DNA of 64,000 nucleotides from an uncultured Sphaerochaeta sp. (lineage in GTDB: Bacteria > Spirochaetota > Spirochaetia > Sphaerochaetales > Sphaerochaetaceae), in the NCBI RefSeq assembly GCF_963677315.1, contig NZ_OY781940.1, positions 360,001-424,000 of the forward strand, read 5' to 3'. The translations under genes and the position numbers were made by a program. The notes below the pieces were generated by a model. It saw only the letters and a program-made list of their open reading frames with translations. It was not told the DNA's origin and searched no databases. Within the stretch, counting starts at the first letter, position 1. Each line of letters opens with the position of its first letter. Positions 17,470 to 25,577 of the stretch are shown piece after piece.

Positions 17470-17778
17470 AAACAAGAGTTGTATCAAATTTTTCTATTCA
17501 GTATCCAAGATCTATAGCTCATTCACCAACCCCTGGAACTCTGCCTGTGGTGTGATCTGTATCACTTGAGAAATAGATACAGCCAATACCGGAATTTTAT
17601 AACAAACACTCCAGCAAACCCGCAAAATCATACTTTGGTATGAAGCGCCGAGGCATAAAACAACCTAGAGTGAAACCATCGATGGAGAGGGAGGACCATT
17701 ACAAGCATTATTGGTTTCTATCAAAACGCAGTGTTCTGCGCATCAAGTAGATGTATTGCTCTTCACAGGAGGAGAACA
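17470..17778. other. Intergenic region with CRP-like site and a foldable leader
   Basis: 309 bases without a gene. It holds a CRP-like palindrome (17551-17566), a possible -10 TATAAC at 17598, and a stretch at 17609-17687 that can fold: outer pairing CTCCA/TGGAG around an inner TCATAC-TTTG-GTATGA hairpin (17628-17643). I compared the fold with cyclic-di-GMP and cobalamin riboswitch motifs and it did not match. Confidence 0.5.
17551..17566. promoter_or_regulatory. CRP/FNR-family-like binding site
   Basis: TGTGA, six bases, TCACT: both half-sites of the CRP consensus with correct spacing, upstream of the lipoprotein gene. No CRP-family gene is in the window, so the regulator is unknown. Confidence 0.4.
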
Positions 17779-19455
17779 ATGAAAAAGGTTGGTTATTCAA
17801 TATTGGCGCTCTTGGCAGTGATCATGGTGTTTTATATAGCGTGTGACCTTGGTGTGGGCGAAGTACCGGAAACGGGTTCGCTGAGAGTTATCATGCACAA
17901 TGATCCAAGCCTCAGGACCATTGCCCCTGATGTTTCGATGGAAGTGACAACGTATCGGCTCAGTGGGTATCGAGCGGGCTCAAGTGAGACCATAGATCCT
18001 GTCGACATTACGGCAACAACCCATACATTTAGCGGGATCCGTGTTGGTGATTGGACGATAATCGTTGAGGCTCTGAATGCTGATACTCCCCCACTCATCA
18101 TAGGTGAAGGTTCCAGCACCGTGACCATTAGCGGTGGCACGAGTACGAACACTACCGTGACCATTGTACCACTGAGGGGAACTGGAGATTTCTCCTTCTC
18201 ACTTGATTGGAGTGGCAACCTCATTGGAAATCCGGGGGTTGAGGCATTCCTGACCCATGAAACAGGATCTACACAGACTGCAGTGGATGAGTCTTGCATT
18301 GTCATATCCGGTTCCACTGCCACAATCACCGTGGAAGACCTGGAGAGCGGCTACTATGACTTCTCCTACATCCTGAAGGATGGGGAAACCCCATTTGCAG
18401 GTAATTTCCATGAAGTAAGGATTCTCAGTGGGCATACCAGTTCAGCCTCTGAAATAATCCCCGTTTCGCCATTTGAAATCTCCCTGTCAATTATCAACAA
18501 CCTGCGTAATCCTTTTGCGGTAAGCATTACTTCACAAGATTTCATCCTTGAGCGATCAAGCATCCAATCTTTTACCGCTGCCCCTGCTGATGCTGCCTCC
18601 TATCAGTGGTATCTTGACGGTATAGAGATAGCAGGGGCAGATGAAATGAATGTCCTTCTTGATGGTGAAGAGATTGCATTCGGGTGGCATACGCTCTCCG
18701 TTAAAGTAACCTCACAAGAGGGAGGTATCTCCTCTGAATCTATAGCATTCTACCTCGATGATGTATTCGGAATTGGGGGATACATAGACCTGACATTCAC
18801 CAACAAGAGTGACCCTGATGATACCTGGTTCTTTGGACTGGGAAATGGACCTGCAGAGAACTCAGGGTTTGAAGCATTGGCAACGTACCCCGAATACTCT
18901 ATTCCAATACATCTTGAGATGATGTTGGAAAAGAGTTCTGATGAAATCCTCCCTGGAAGCTTCATGTTCGCTTCCTCCGTGCCTTTTGATCTAGATATGG
19001 ATATGAATATGTTCCCCTATAATGGGTCGATGGATAGTGAGGGAAAGTACGCAGCTCTGGGGGTCTGGGAAGTGGACACTGCAAATGTCGTGCTTGGTCA
19101 GGCCTATGATTGGAGTCTCTTCACTGTAGGAAGTGTTGATGAATTCGGAGTGAGACGGACCTTCGATGCGATCAGCAATTTCTACAATCCGGTAGAGGTT
19201 GACAATCTTGATGGAGAAGACGAATTGAAGTGGGGAAAACTTTGGGAAACCATAAACGAGGGGATCACGATTACCTTCACAAAATACGGAGACAGTCATG
19301 GCTCCTACGTAAAGGGAACCGTAAGCGGAACTGCCGTCTCAGTCATCCCAGAGGACCCTCTCGTTCCTGATGATACGGAAGTACTGGGTGTGTACGCTGT
19401 ATCCGGTGATTTCATCACCACCAGAGGGACATGGACACCTCCTGTGGTGCAATAA
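17779..19455 (+). CDS. Large surface lipoprotein, unknown function
   Basis: 558 residues. The start at 17779 follows AGGAGGAG and gives a signal peptide ending FYIAC, a lipobox, so Cys22 should be lipidated. After it come Ser/Thr-rich beta-type segments: a region rich in VTISGGTSTNTTVTIV (about 115-135) and an Ig-like part (SYQWYLDGIEIAG, about residue 275). This is the style of extracytoplasmic spirochaete lipoproteins. No enzymatic motif was seen. It probably stands alone under the CRP-like site. Confidence 0.8.
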   Translation: MKKVGYSILALLAVIMVFYIACDLGVGEVPETGSLRVIMHNDPSLRTIAPDVSMEVTTYRLSGYRAGSSETIDPVDITATTHTFSGIRVGDWTIIVEALNADTPPLIIGEGSSTVTISGGTSTNTTVTIVPLRGTGDFSFSLDWSGNLIGNPGVEAFLTHETGSTQTAVDESCIVISGSTATITVEDLESGYYDFSYILKDGETPFAGNFHEVRILSGHTSSASEIIPVSPFEISLSIINNLRNPFAVSITSQDFILERSSIQSFTAAPADAASYQWYLDGIEIAGADEMNVLLDGEEIAFGWHTLSVKVTSQEGGISSESIAFYLDDVFGIGGYIDLTFTNKSDPDDTWFFGLGNGPAENSGFEALATYPEYSIPIHLEMMLEKSSDEILPGSFMFASSVPFDLDMDMNMFPYNGSMDSEGKYAALGVWEVDTANVVLGQAYDWSLFTVGSVDEFGVRRTFDAISNFYNPVEVDNLDGEDELKWGKLWETINEGITITFTKYGDSHGSYVKGTVSGTAVSVIPEDPLVPDDTEVLGVYAVSGDFITTRGTWTPPVVQ

Positions 19456-19466
19456 CACATTACCCT

Positions 19467-19488
19467 CCCCTTGGAGCAATTCAAGGGG
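19467..19488. terminator. Hairpin between convergent genes
   Basis: CCCCTTG, loop of eight bases, CAAGGGG, 12 bases after the lipoprotein stop and before the tail of the LuxR gene. It could end transcription from either side. No clear U-tract. Confidence 0.4.
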
Positions 19489-19526
19489 ATACCTTCCTGG
19501 GGAGCAAGAGGAGAGGGAACCCTTTC

Positions 19527-20738
19527 CTACTCTTCCTGGCTCTCTCCCCTAAGCATGGCATAGAGCTCACTCCGGCTCGAGATTCCCAGCCTGTTGTAGA
19601 GACTGGTTGTATGGGTCTTAACGGTAGCAAGACTGATAAACAAGGCTTCAGCTGTCTGCAACTGGGTCCTTCCGTTAACAATATGCTGTAGGATATCAGC
19701 CTGTCTTTCACTTAAATGGTAGCGTGAGATGAAAGCGTTCAGGTCAAACTTGGGGAGGCAGAATCCGAGAAGTCCTATTCTGTCTCCCCAACTGTCACTG
19801 ATGAGCGAGAAGCTTGTCACCACTGGAACCGTTTTTCCCTCTGAGGCAAGAAGAAATCCTGTGTGTGAGAAGTTGTGCTCTCCTGCCGCCAGCAACGCGG
19901 TCACCTTCCTCTGGATTGCCTTACTTTCAAGAAACACTTCCTCCATCGGTGTGGTATGCCGTAGATTCTCAGGCTGACCGATCAGGGAACGTGCTGCTGC
20001 GTTGCAATCGGTAATGTTCCAGGCTGAATCGATCATAAAGACGGCTTTCTCCATATGTTTGATAAGCTCTCGATTCACATATGCTGGAGCAAATTGCATA
20101 AGACCATACCGTATAATCGCATAACACACTGCAACCATCCATAGTACTGGAATTGTGCAAGAAATGGGATTGTGCCCCTTGAAACCGGAGAGAAAATCGA
20201 TCAGTACTCCAATGATTGTTCCACCTATGGTACTGATGACAATGATTCGAGATTGTATTCGCTCCCTGTGCAATGTGGTTTTTCGTCCCCAGACCAGGGC
20301 AATAAGTGGAATCAACAATGACTCAATAGCCGAAAGGAGTTGGTGCGACACAAACCACGGCCCTGAGGGGAAGTCCCGTGCAAGTATATTCCAACCCCAA
20401 TTGGCAGTTTGATAGATCCCAATGCGAAGCATAATGACCAATACAAGCATGCGGTAAAGAGGTACTCGCTGACGTTCCGATAGGAATAGGATGAATATGA
20501 TGCCGGCAAGGATAAACAGCTCAGAACCGGTATAATAGAGTCGGTCGAAGAAAGAGGCCCATTGTTCTGTCTGAACGATATTACGTCCTACACATCCAAA
20601 CGACCAGAGGGCAAGCATGGCACAGAGTACAGCAAAGCTTTTCTGGGTAGAAGAATCTTTCCCGAACACCAAAATGAGGATCCCTAGATAGATATAGGTC
20701 ACACATGCAACACTTGCAATTATCGCATATAGCATCAT
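19527..20738 (-). CDS. Membrane 7TM-PAS-LuxR one-component regulator
   Basis: 403 residues combining three parts: seven membrane helices (about 1-215) like the N-terminal sensor of some histidine kinases, a PAS-like domain (about 225-335, AVFMIDSAWNITDCNAAARSLIG), and a C-terminal LuxR helix-turn-helix (about 343-400, LSERQADILQHIVNG, FISLATVKTHTTSLYNRLGI). It has no receiver or kinase domain, so it likely binds DNA while anchored in the membrane. GAGGT precedes the ATG. It is divergent from the nqr operon, which makes that operon or itself the likeliest target (inference). Confidence 0.85.
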   Translation of the reverse strand: MMLYAIIASVACVTYIYLGILILVFGKDSSTQKSFAVLCAMLALWSFGCVGRNIVQTEQWASFFDRLYYTGSELFILAGIIFILFLSERQRVPLYRMLVLVIMLRIGIYQTANWGWNILARDFPSGPWFVSHQLLSAIESLLIPLIALVWGRKTTLHRERIQSRIIVISTIGGTIIGVLIDFLSGFKGHNPISCTIPVLWMVAVCYAIIRYGLMQFAPAYVNRELIKHMEKAVFMIDSAWNITDCNAAARSLIGQPENLRHTTPMEEVFLESKAIQRKVTALLAAGEHNFSHTGFLLASEGKTVPVVTSFSLISDSWGDRIGLLGFCLPKFDLNAFISRYHLSERQADILQHIVNGRTQLQTAEALFISLATVKTHTTSLYNRLGISSRSELYAMLRGESQEE

Positions 20739-20833
20739 TTTGTGACCTCATCTTACTACGCAGTTTTCTCCTTGGCAATTGCTATTTTTAGCCAGAGAGA
20801 AAGATATGCCTAGGAATCTGATGCGTAAAAATT

Positions 20834-20862
20834 TTTACTTTCTGCTCATTATGGCTTATAAT
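20834..20862 (+). promoter_or_regulatory. Promoter of the nqr operon
   Basis: TTTACT at 20834-20839 and a perfect TATAAT at 20857-20862, 17 bases apart, 23 bases before the nqrB start. Confidence 0.6.
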
Positions 20863-20873
20863 GGGCTCATTAT
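20847..20873. promoter_or_regulatory. Alternating CATTAT/ATAATG half-sites over the nqr promoter
   Basis: CATTAT (20847), ATAATG (20858) and CATTAT (20868) form two overlapping inverted repeats covering the -10 box and probable start. The hexamers resemble those of Fur-family sites, but the regulator could equally be the divergent LuxR-type protein. Confidence 0.4.
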
Positions 20874-20885
20874 AGGGGAGGAACC

Positions 20886-21860
20886 GTGAAAATTCAAAAA
20901 CAACAAGCAATGCGCACCGTACTTTATGCGCTTGCGCCACTCTGCCTTGCTGCAATTTATTTTTTCGGCTGGCGTTTTATCGCCATCTTGGTAGTTGTAG
21001 GGGCAACGGGACTGTTATGCGAATGGCTCATGGCACGCCGCTATGGCTTTAAGATTACTGAGTCCCTGTTTGTCTCATGCACGCTCTTTGCGCTCTCACT
21101 ACCGCCTACCATCCCTCTATGGATCGCAGCGGTAGGTATCGCATTTGGAATCATCTTCGGAAAGATGATCTTCGGTGGTTTTGGAAGAAATATTTTCAAT
21201 CCAGCAATCACAGCGCGTGCATTCGTCTATATCAGTTTCGGAGTCCCGATGACAGCAGCGTTTGTCGGCAATGCAACACAAAAGGGATTCTTCCCTGCCG
21301 GCCTTGGCTCTTGGATAAGCCAAGCAGATAGCGTTTCTGCTGCTACGCCTCTGGTAACCGGGGATGCTTCATTGCTTGAACTATTCCTTGGGTTCACGAG
21401 CGGAAGCTTTGGGGAAACAAGTGCCATCCTGATACTGCTTGGTGGGCTGTATATCGTGTTCAAGAAAGCTGCGAACTGGAAGATTGTAGTCGCTTCACTT
21501 AGCTCATTCCTGCTACTGCAGAGTGTATTTTGGGCCAGTGGGATCCAACTAGCTACAGAGAGCGGGATGAAAGGCGTCTCAGACCCCCTTACAGCCCTTC
21601 TCGGAGGTAGCTTTCTTTTTGCTGCATTCTTCATGATTACCGACCCTGTCTCTTCTTCCCAGACAACAGATTCAGGAAGATGGATATATGGTGCAGTCTT
21701 TGGCATACTCACTGTTTTAATTCGCACTTTCGCGAACTGGGTTGAAGGGGTCACGTTCGCAATCCTTCTCGCAAACATGTTTGCTCCCTTGCTTGATACC
21801 CTGCTTAAGGGGGCGAAGGCAAAGAAAAAACTGAAGAAGGCAGAAGGAGGAAAAGCATGA
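20886..21860 (+). CDS. nqrB: NADH:quinone oxidoreductase subunit B (NqrB/RnfD family)
   Basis: 324 residues, about nine to ten membrane helices. The segment GRNIFNPAITARAF and the flavin-attachment region SVSAATPL (candidate Thr154 for covalent FMN) define the NqrB/RnfD family. It carries electrons and forms part of the sodium path. At 324 residues it is nearer RnfD in length than the usual NqrB of about 400, yet the operon ends with nqrF, not rnfB/C. It is the first gene after the promoter. Its last four bases overlap nqrC. Confidence 0.85.
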   Translation: MKIQKQQAMRTVLYALAPLCLAAIYFFGWRFIAILVVVGATGLLCEWLMARRYGFKITESLFVSCTLFALSLPPTIPLWIAAVGIAFGIIFGKMIFGGFGRNIFNPAITARAFVYISFGVPMTAAFVGNATQKGFFPAGLGSWISQADSVSAATPLVTGDASLLELFLGFTSGSFGETSAILILLGGLYIVFKKAANWKIVVASLSSFLLLQSVFWASGIQLATESGMKGVSDPLTALLGGSFLFAAFFMITDPVSSSQTTDSGRWIYGAVFGILTVLIRTFANWVEGVTFAILLANMFAPLLDTLLKGAKAKKKLKKAEGGKA

Positions 21861-22450
21861 AAGCAAAAAGAACGTTCTACAGCGAGCGCATATACCCGCT
21901 CCTCTTCATGTTTGCAGTTACATTCTTCTGCATCCTCATAACCTCCGGTCTGCAACTTGCTACCCAGGAAAGGGCAACAGCAAACGAACTTGCATTCACC
22001 AGAAGGGCAATCCTGAATGCCGGTGGTGTTGCATTTGAGAACACTACTGAAGGGATTGAGGAAGCGTTCCAGAGCAAGATAGATGAACAGGATGGGTACT
22101 ACGTTGCAGACAGCGATAGTGGAAAACGCTATATCATCCCCGTGGAAGGACCAGGACTGTGGGGAGCCATTACCATCATGGCAGGATTTGAGGAAGACCT
22201 GAGCACTTTCTCCGGCATCGCCATTGTAAGCCAAAATGAAACCCCAGGACTTGGGGCTCGTATAGAGGAACCTTGGTTTACTGAACAGTTCAGAGGAAAG
22301 CAAGCCCCCTTCACGTTGGTTGAAGAAGGTACAGCCGATGCGCCAACTGAGGTGGACGCCATTACCGGGGCTACCCGCACTTCAGAGTACTTCAAGAATA
22401 TTACAAACCGTGCTGCAAACGATGCAAAACGAATCATTGGAGGTGAGTAG
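21857..22450 (+). CDS. nqrC: NADH:quinone oxidoreductase subunit C (NqrC/RnfG family)
   Basis: 197 residues: one N-terminal membrane helix (about 12-32) and an extracytoplasmic FMN-binding domain ending in EVDAITGATRTS, where Thr173 of the S/TGAT motif receives FMN by a phosphoester bond in this family. NETPGLGARIEEPWF is also typical. The start overlaps nqrB (ATGA), so the two are coupled. Confidence 0.88.
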   Translation: MKAKRTFYSERIYPLLFMFAVTFFCILITSGLQLATQERATANELAFTRRAILNAGGVAFENTTEGIEEAFQSKIDEQDGYYVADSDSGKRYIIPVEGPGLWGAITIMAGFEEDLSTFSGIAIVSQNETPGLGARIEEPWFTEQFRGKQAPFTLVEEGTADAPTEVDAITGATRTSEYFKNITNRAANDAKRIIGGE

Positions 22451-22451
22451 A

Positions 22452-23063
22452 ATGGCCAGTAAACTGCTACGAAAAACGTTTATGGAACCACTGGGAAAAA
22501 ACAACCCTGTGTTTGTCCAGATCCTTGGCATCTGCTCCACACTTGCAGTAACGAACAAGTTGCAGAATACCATGGTCATGACCTTGGGGGTGATGTTCAC
22601 CACAGCCCTCTCCAGTCTGACCATTTCAATACTGAGAAACTATATTCCATCACGAATCCGAATGATGGTGGAGACCATGGTAATTGCAACCTTCGTCATT
22701 ATTGTGGATATCGTCCTTAAAGCCTTTTACCCGGAGATGTGGAAGCAACTTGGTCCCTATGTTGGGTTGATCATCACCAACTGTATCATCATGGGTAGGA
22801 TCGAGGCCTTTGCCTTGCAGAACAAACCCATGCTCTCTTTGGTTGATGGATTAGCCTCCGGTTTGGGCTATGCCTATGTGTTGCTGGCTATCGCATTCGT
22901 GAGAGAGTTGCTGGGAACAGGAAGCCTTTGGGGTTTCCAGATTCTTGGCTCCTGGTGGACAAACTGGTCCATCATGATCATGCCACCCGGCGGCTTCTTC
23001 GTTTTGGCAATCATTATCTGGATTATTCGAGAAAAAATCATGAAGGAGGCCAAGAATGACTGA
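22452..23063 (+). CDS. nqrD: NADH:quinone oxidoreductase subunit D (NqrD/RnfE family)
   Basis: 203 residues, six membrane helices, with the family N-terminus PLGKNNPVFVQILGICSTLAVT and the centre NCIIMGRIEAFA. NqrD and NqrE are antiparallel homologues that hold an iron centre and the sodium pathway. The ATG at 22452 follows GAGGTGAG two bases after the nqrC stop. Overlaps nqrE by eight bases. Confidence 0.9.
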   Translation: MASKLLRKTFMEPLGKNNPVFVQILGICSTLAVTNKLQNTMVMTLGVMFTTALSSLTISILRNYIPSRIRMMVETMVIATFVIIVDIVLKAFYPEMWKQLGPYVGLIITNCIIMGRIEAFALQNKPMLSLVDGLASGLGYAYVLLAIAFVRELLGTGSLWGFQILGSWWTNWSIMIMPPGGFFVLAIIIWIIREKIMKEAKND

Positions 23064-23649
23064 TTCATTGATGCCCTTTGCTGTTTTCTTCGCCTCAATT
23101 TTTACCGGGAATATCCTCCTTACCAACTATCTCGGTATGTGTTCCTTCCTCTCAGTCTCAAAGGAACTGAAGACTTCTACCGGGCTGGGGATGGCAGTCA
23201 TCTTTGTCATGGCAACGACCACTCCCCTGAACTGGATTGTGTATCAGTACCTGCTTATTCCATACAATCTGGAGTATCTCAGGTTCATTGTGTTTATCAT
23301 TGTTATCGCTGCATTTGTACAGCTTACTGAGATGACACTGGAGCGATACAGTGAACCGCTGTACCAATCACTGGGCATATTCCTCCCGCTGATAACGGTT
23401 AACTGTGCAATCCTGGGCGTGAGTCTTTTCATGGTTATCAGGGAGTATACCCTGCTTACCTCCTTCTTTTTTGGACTGGGAAGCGGAATTGGATGGTTCA
23501 TCGCCATTATCGCAATGGCAGGGATTAGGCAGAAACTCAAGAACGCCAAGATTCCCCCAGGACTGGAAGGCCCGGGAATCACCTTGGTAATTGCTGGATT
23601 CATGGCCATGGCATTCATGGGATTCTCCGGCATGATCGCCATATCCTAA
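23056..23649 (+). CDS. nqrE: NADH:quinone oxidoreductase subunit E (NqrE/RnfA family)
   Basis: 197 residues, six membrane helices, with GNILLTNYLGMCSFLSVSK at the N-terminus and VNCAILGVSLFM in the middle, which carry the conserved cysteines of this family. It pairs with NqrD in the membrane. The start lies within nqrD behind AAGGAGG. Confidence 0.9.
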   Translation: MTDSLMPFAVFFASIFTGNILLTNYLGMCSFLSVSKELKTSTGLGMAVIFVMATTTPLNWIVYQYLLIPYNLEYLRFIVFIIVIAAFVQLTEMTLERYSEPLYQSLGIFLPLITVNCAILGVSLFMVIREYTLLTSFFFGLGSGIGWFIAIIAMAGIRQKLKNAKIPPGLEGPGITLVIAGFMAMAFMGFSGMIAIS

Positions 23650-23659
23650 GGGGGAAGAG

Positions 23660-24766
23660 ATGATTGTAACACTACTGATCAGTATCGGGATCATCAGCCT
23701 CATCTCGGTCTTCCTGGCAATCTTGCTGGTAATTGCAGATGCGACCATAGGAAACTATGGTGTGGTGAAAATCTCGATCAATGATGGCTCGAAGGAGTTG
23801 GAAGTCCAAGGAGGCCAGCCATTGCTCAAGACCCTCAACCAGGAGGGGGTTTTCATCCCATCAGCATGCGGAGGACGTGGCTCTTGTGGAATGTGCAAGG
23901 TAAGGGTTGTAGGTGGAGGAGGAGACTACCTCCCCACTGAGTTACCCTGGATATCCGATGAGGAGAAGGAAAAGAACGTAAGACTCTCCTGCCAGTTCAA
24001 AGTGAAGCAGGATGTCGCCATCGTCATCCCTGAGGAACTCTTCCTGGTCAAGGAATTCAAGACAACTGTAGAGAGTATCAGGGACCTAACCCATGACATC
24101 AAGGAAGTGAGACTTCGCTTGAAAGAACCAGTCGAGATTTCTGCAAAAGCTGGACAGTATGTCCAGTTTGAGGTTCCTGAATATGAACTGACCGATGAGA
24201 GAGTCTACCGAGCCTACTCCATGGCCTCTTCACCAGATGACAAAAACCATGTGGAGCTGGAGATACGCCTGGTACCGAACGGTATCTGTACCACCTACGT
24301 ACATCAACATCTCAAGGAAGGTGATGAGATCATCATCAATGGACCATACGGTGACTTCTTCCTCCGTGAGACCGATAAGCATATCATCTTCATCGCTGGC
24401 GGTTCGGGAATGGCCCCGATCAAATCGATGTTGCTTGACATGGAGAAAAAAGGTATTACACGAAAAGCCTCTTACTTCTTTGGTGCTCGCTCAAAACGAG
24501 ACCTGTTCTTGCTTGATGAGATGCGGGCTTTGGAAGAGAAGATGCCGAACTTCACCTTCATCCCCGCACTCAGCGAACCGCAAGAGGAAGATAATTGGGA
24601 TGGGGAGGTCGGCCTTATCACTGATGTGGTGAGAAGGATGGTGAGTGAAGGTGCCAATAGTGAAGCATACCTCTGTGGCAGCCCAGGAATGATCGATGCT
24701 TGTATCAAGGTGTTGGATGAAGTGGGTGTCCTCCCGGAAAATATCTTCTACGATAAATTCTCATAA
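23660..24766 (+). CDS. nqrF: NADH:quinone oxidoreductase subunit F (NADH-oxidising FAD/[2Fe-2S])
   Basis: 368 residues. Order: one membrane helix (about 5-27), a plant-type ferredoxin domain with Cys70, Cys76, Cys79 and Cys111, an FAD domain (YRAYSMAS) and an NADH domain (GGSGMAP, YLCGSPGM). NqrF takes electrons from NADH and feeds the complex; it is the subunit that separates NQR from RNF. GGGGAAGAG precedes the ATG. The complex normally also needs NqrA, which is not in this window. Confidence 0.93.
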   Translation: MIVTLLISIGIISLISVFLAILLVIADATIGNYGVVKISINDGSKELEVQGGQPLLKTLNQEGVFIPSACGGRGSCGMCKVRVVGGGGDYLPTELPWISDEEKEKNVRLSCQFKVKQDVAIVIPEELFLVKEFKTTVESIRDLTHDIKEVRLRLKEPVEISAKAGQYVQFEVPEYELTDERVYRAYSMASSPDDKNHVELEIRLVPNGICTTYVHQHLKEGDEIIINGPYGDFFLRETDKHIIFIAGGSGMAPIKSMLLDMEKKGITRKASYFFGARSKRDLFLLDEMRALEEKMPNFTFIPALSEPQEEDNWDGEVGLITDVVRRMVSEGANSEAYLCGSPGMIDACIKVLDEVGVLPENIFYDKFS

Positions 24767-24778
24767 TAGGAGCTGATG

Positions 24779-25249
24779 ATGAAACAAACCGTTGAATTTG
24801 ACAAGATACAGCAACAAATGCAGAAAGGTGTCATCACCCTTAATGGATTCCTTGGAGATGATAAGCGAAAGCTTGTCGACATTCTGGAAAGTGATAATCT
24901 TACCGTGAAAAACCTCAGGAGAACTCATGAGGCAATTGCTGATCGTATGGAGTATTTTCGTAAGAGTGGAACCGAAGGATTGGGAGAATTCATCACTGTT
25001 GACGAAAACTTTGAAGTGAAGGTTGAGACAGTAAGGGGTATGCTCCCCTCGCCTTTTGGTGGAAAGGGCATGTATGGAAAAGCCAACACCACCGTAAGGA
25101 ACAAGAAACTGGACAAAAGTGTTGTCTTTACTGATCTGCACATACACTTTATTGGTGACCATGGGTTCTATGAAGGGAAAGGATCACCCTTCCGCCTGGA
25201 ACCGGAAGAGCTGATTACGGTACTGGAGGTACCGGTAGTCGAAGAATAG
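24779..25249 (+). CDS. Conserved-looking protein at the end of the nqr operon, unknown
   Basis: 156 residues, no signal peptide or membrane helix. The N-terminal half is helical and charged; the C-terminal half has a mixed beta pattern (KLDKSVVFTDLHIHFIGDHGFYEGKG). No family was recognised. The second of two adjacent ATGs (24779) is preferred because AGGAG lies six bases before it. It is 12 bases after nqrF and before a terminator, so it is the last gene of the operon. A role in assembly or regulation of the complex is only a guess. Confidence 0.7.
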   Translation: MKQTVEFDKIQQQMQKGVITLNGFLGDDKRKLVDILESDNLTVKNLRRTHEAIADRMEYFRKSGTEGLGEFITVDENFEVKVETVRGMLPSPFGGKGMYGKANTTVRNKKLDKSVVFTDLHIHFIGDHGFYEGKGSPFRLEPEELITVLEVPVVEE

Positions 25250-25302
25250 CGTAGAAGCATGACAAGTCGTGGTTTGCAACCACGTTTCCCAGGAGCTATA
25301 CC

Positions 25303-25338
25303 GTGAGAGTGGTACGATCTGTACTACTCTCACTTTTT
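25303..25338 (+). terminator. Rho-independent terminator of the nqr operon
   Basis: A 13-bp stem with one G-U pair (GTGAGAGTGGTAC ... GTACTACTCTCAC), loop GATCT, followed by TTTTT. Confidence 0.85.
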
Positions 25339-25545
25339 ATATCGAGGCATGCTCACTCACAGAGCAACGAGAATGGAACATTGGTCAAAAATACCAATGT
25401 TGGTCCATCCATAGTCAAACAGCGAAAGTTTCAGTATCCTATCTATAGGATTTCTCATGAATAGGTACATATTCACTGCAGGAAATGCTGATGCAGCAAA
25501 TTTGGCATGATAGATGCATGGAATATGAGTAATTGAGACGGCAGT

Positions 25546-25562
25546 ATACCAGGACCTGGTAT
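25546..25562. promoter_or_regulatory. Perfect palindrome before the glycosyltransferase
   Basis: ATACCAGG-A-CCTGGTAT, 8-bp perfect arms around one base, directly before the ribosome site at about 25565 and after a possible promoter. It looks like a repressor operator in the leader; the protein is unknown. Confidence 0.45.
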
Positions 25563-25577
25563 CAGAGGAGGACGCTC

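Larger units (their letters stand above)
25250..25577. other. Intergenic region rich in inverted repeats
   Basis: 328 bases without a gene. In order: a CGTGGTT-TGC-AACCACG hairpin (25268-25284), the nqr terminator (25303-25338), an AACATTGGT/ACCAATGTT inverted repeat with a seven-base loop (25377-25401), a possible promoter TTGGCA (25502) with TATGAG (25524), and a palindrome at 25546-25562. Confidence 0.6.

Noticed and set aside
17609..17687. Cyclic-di-GMP (GEMM) riboswitch
   Set aside because: GCAAA segments are present, but the conserved receptor, tetraloop and G-rich segment are not in order.
21227..22303. 358-codon antisense ORF opposite nqrB-nqrC
   Set aside because: It opposes two certain genes and crosses their junction, has no start signal and resembles no family. 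Similar long shadows at 37092-38147, 41510-42520, 44736-45686 and 55818-56870 were dropped for the same reason.
25268..25284. Primary terminator of the nqr operon
   Set aside because: It is followed by few U residues; the 25303-25338 hairpin with TTTTT is a much better candidate.
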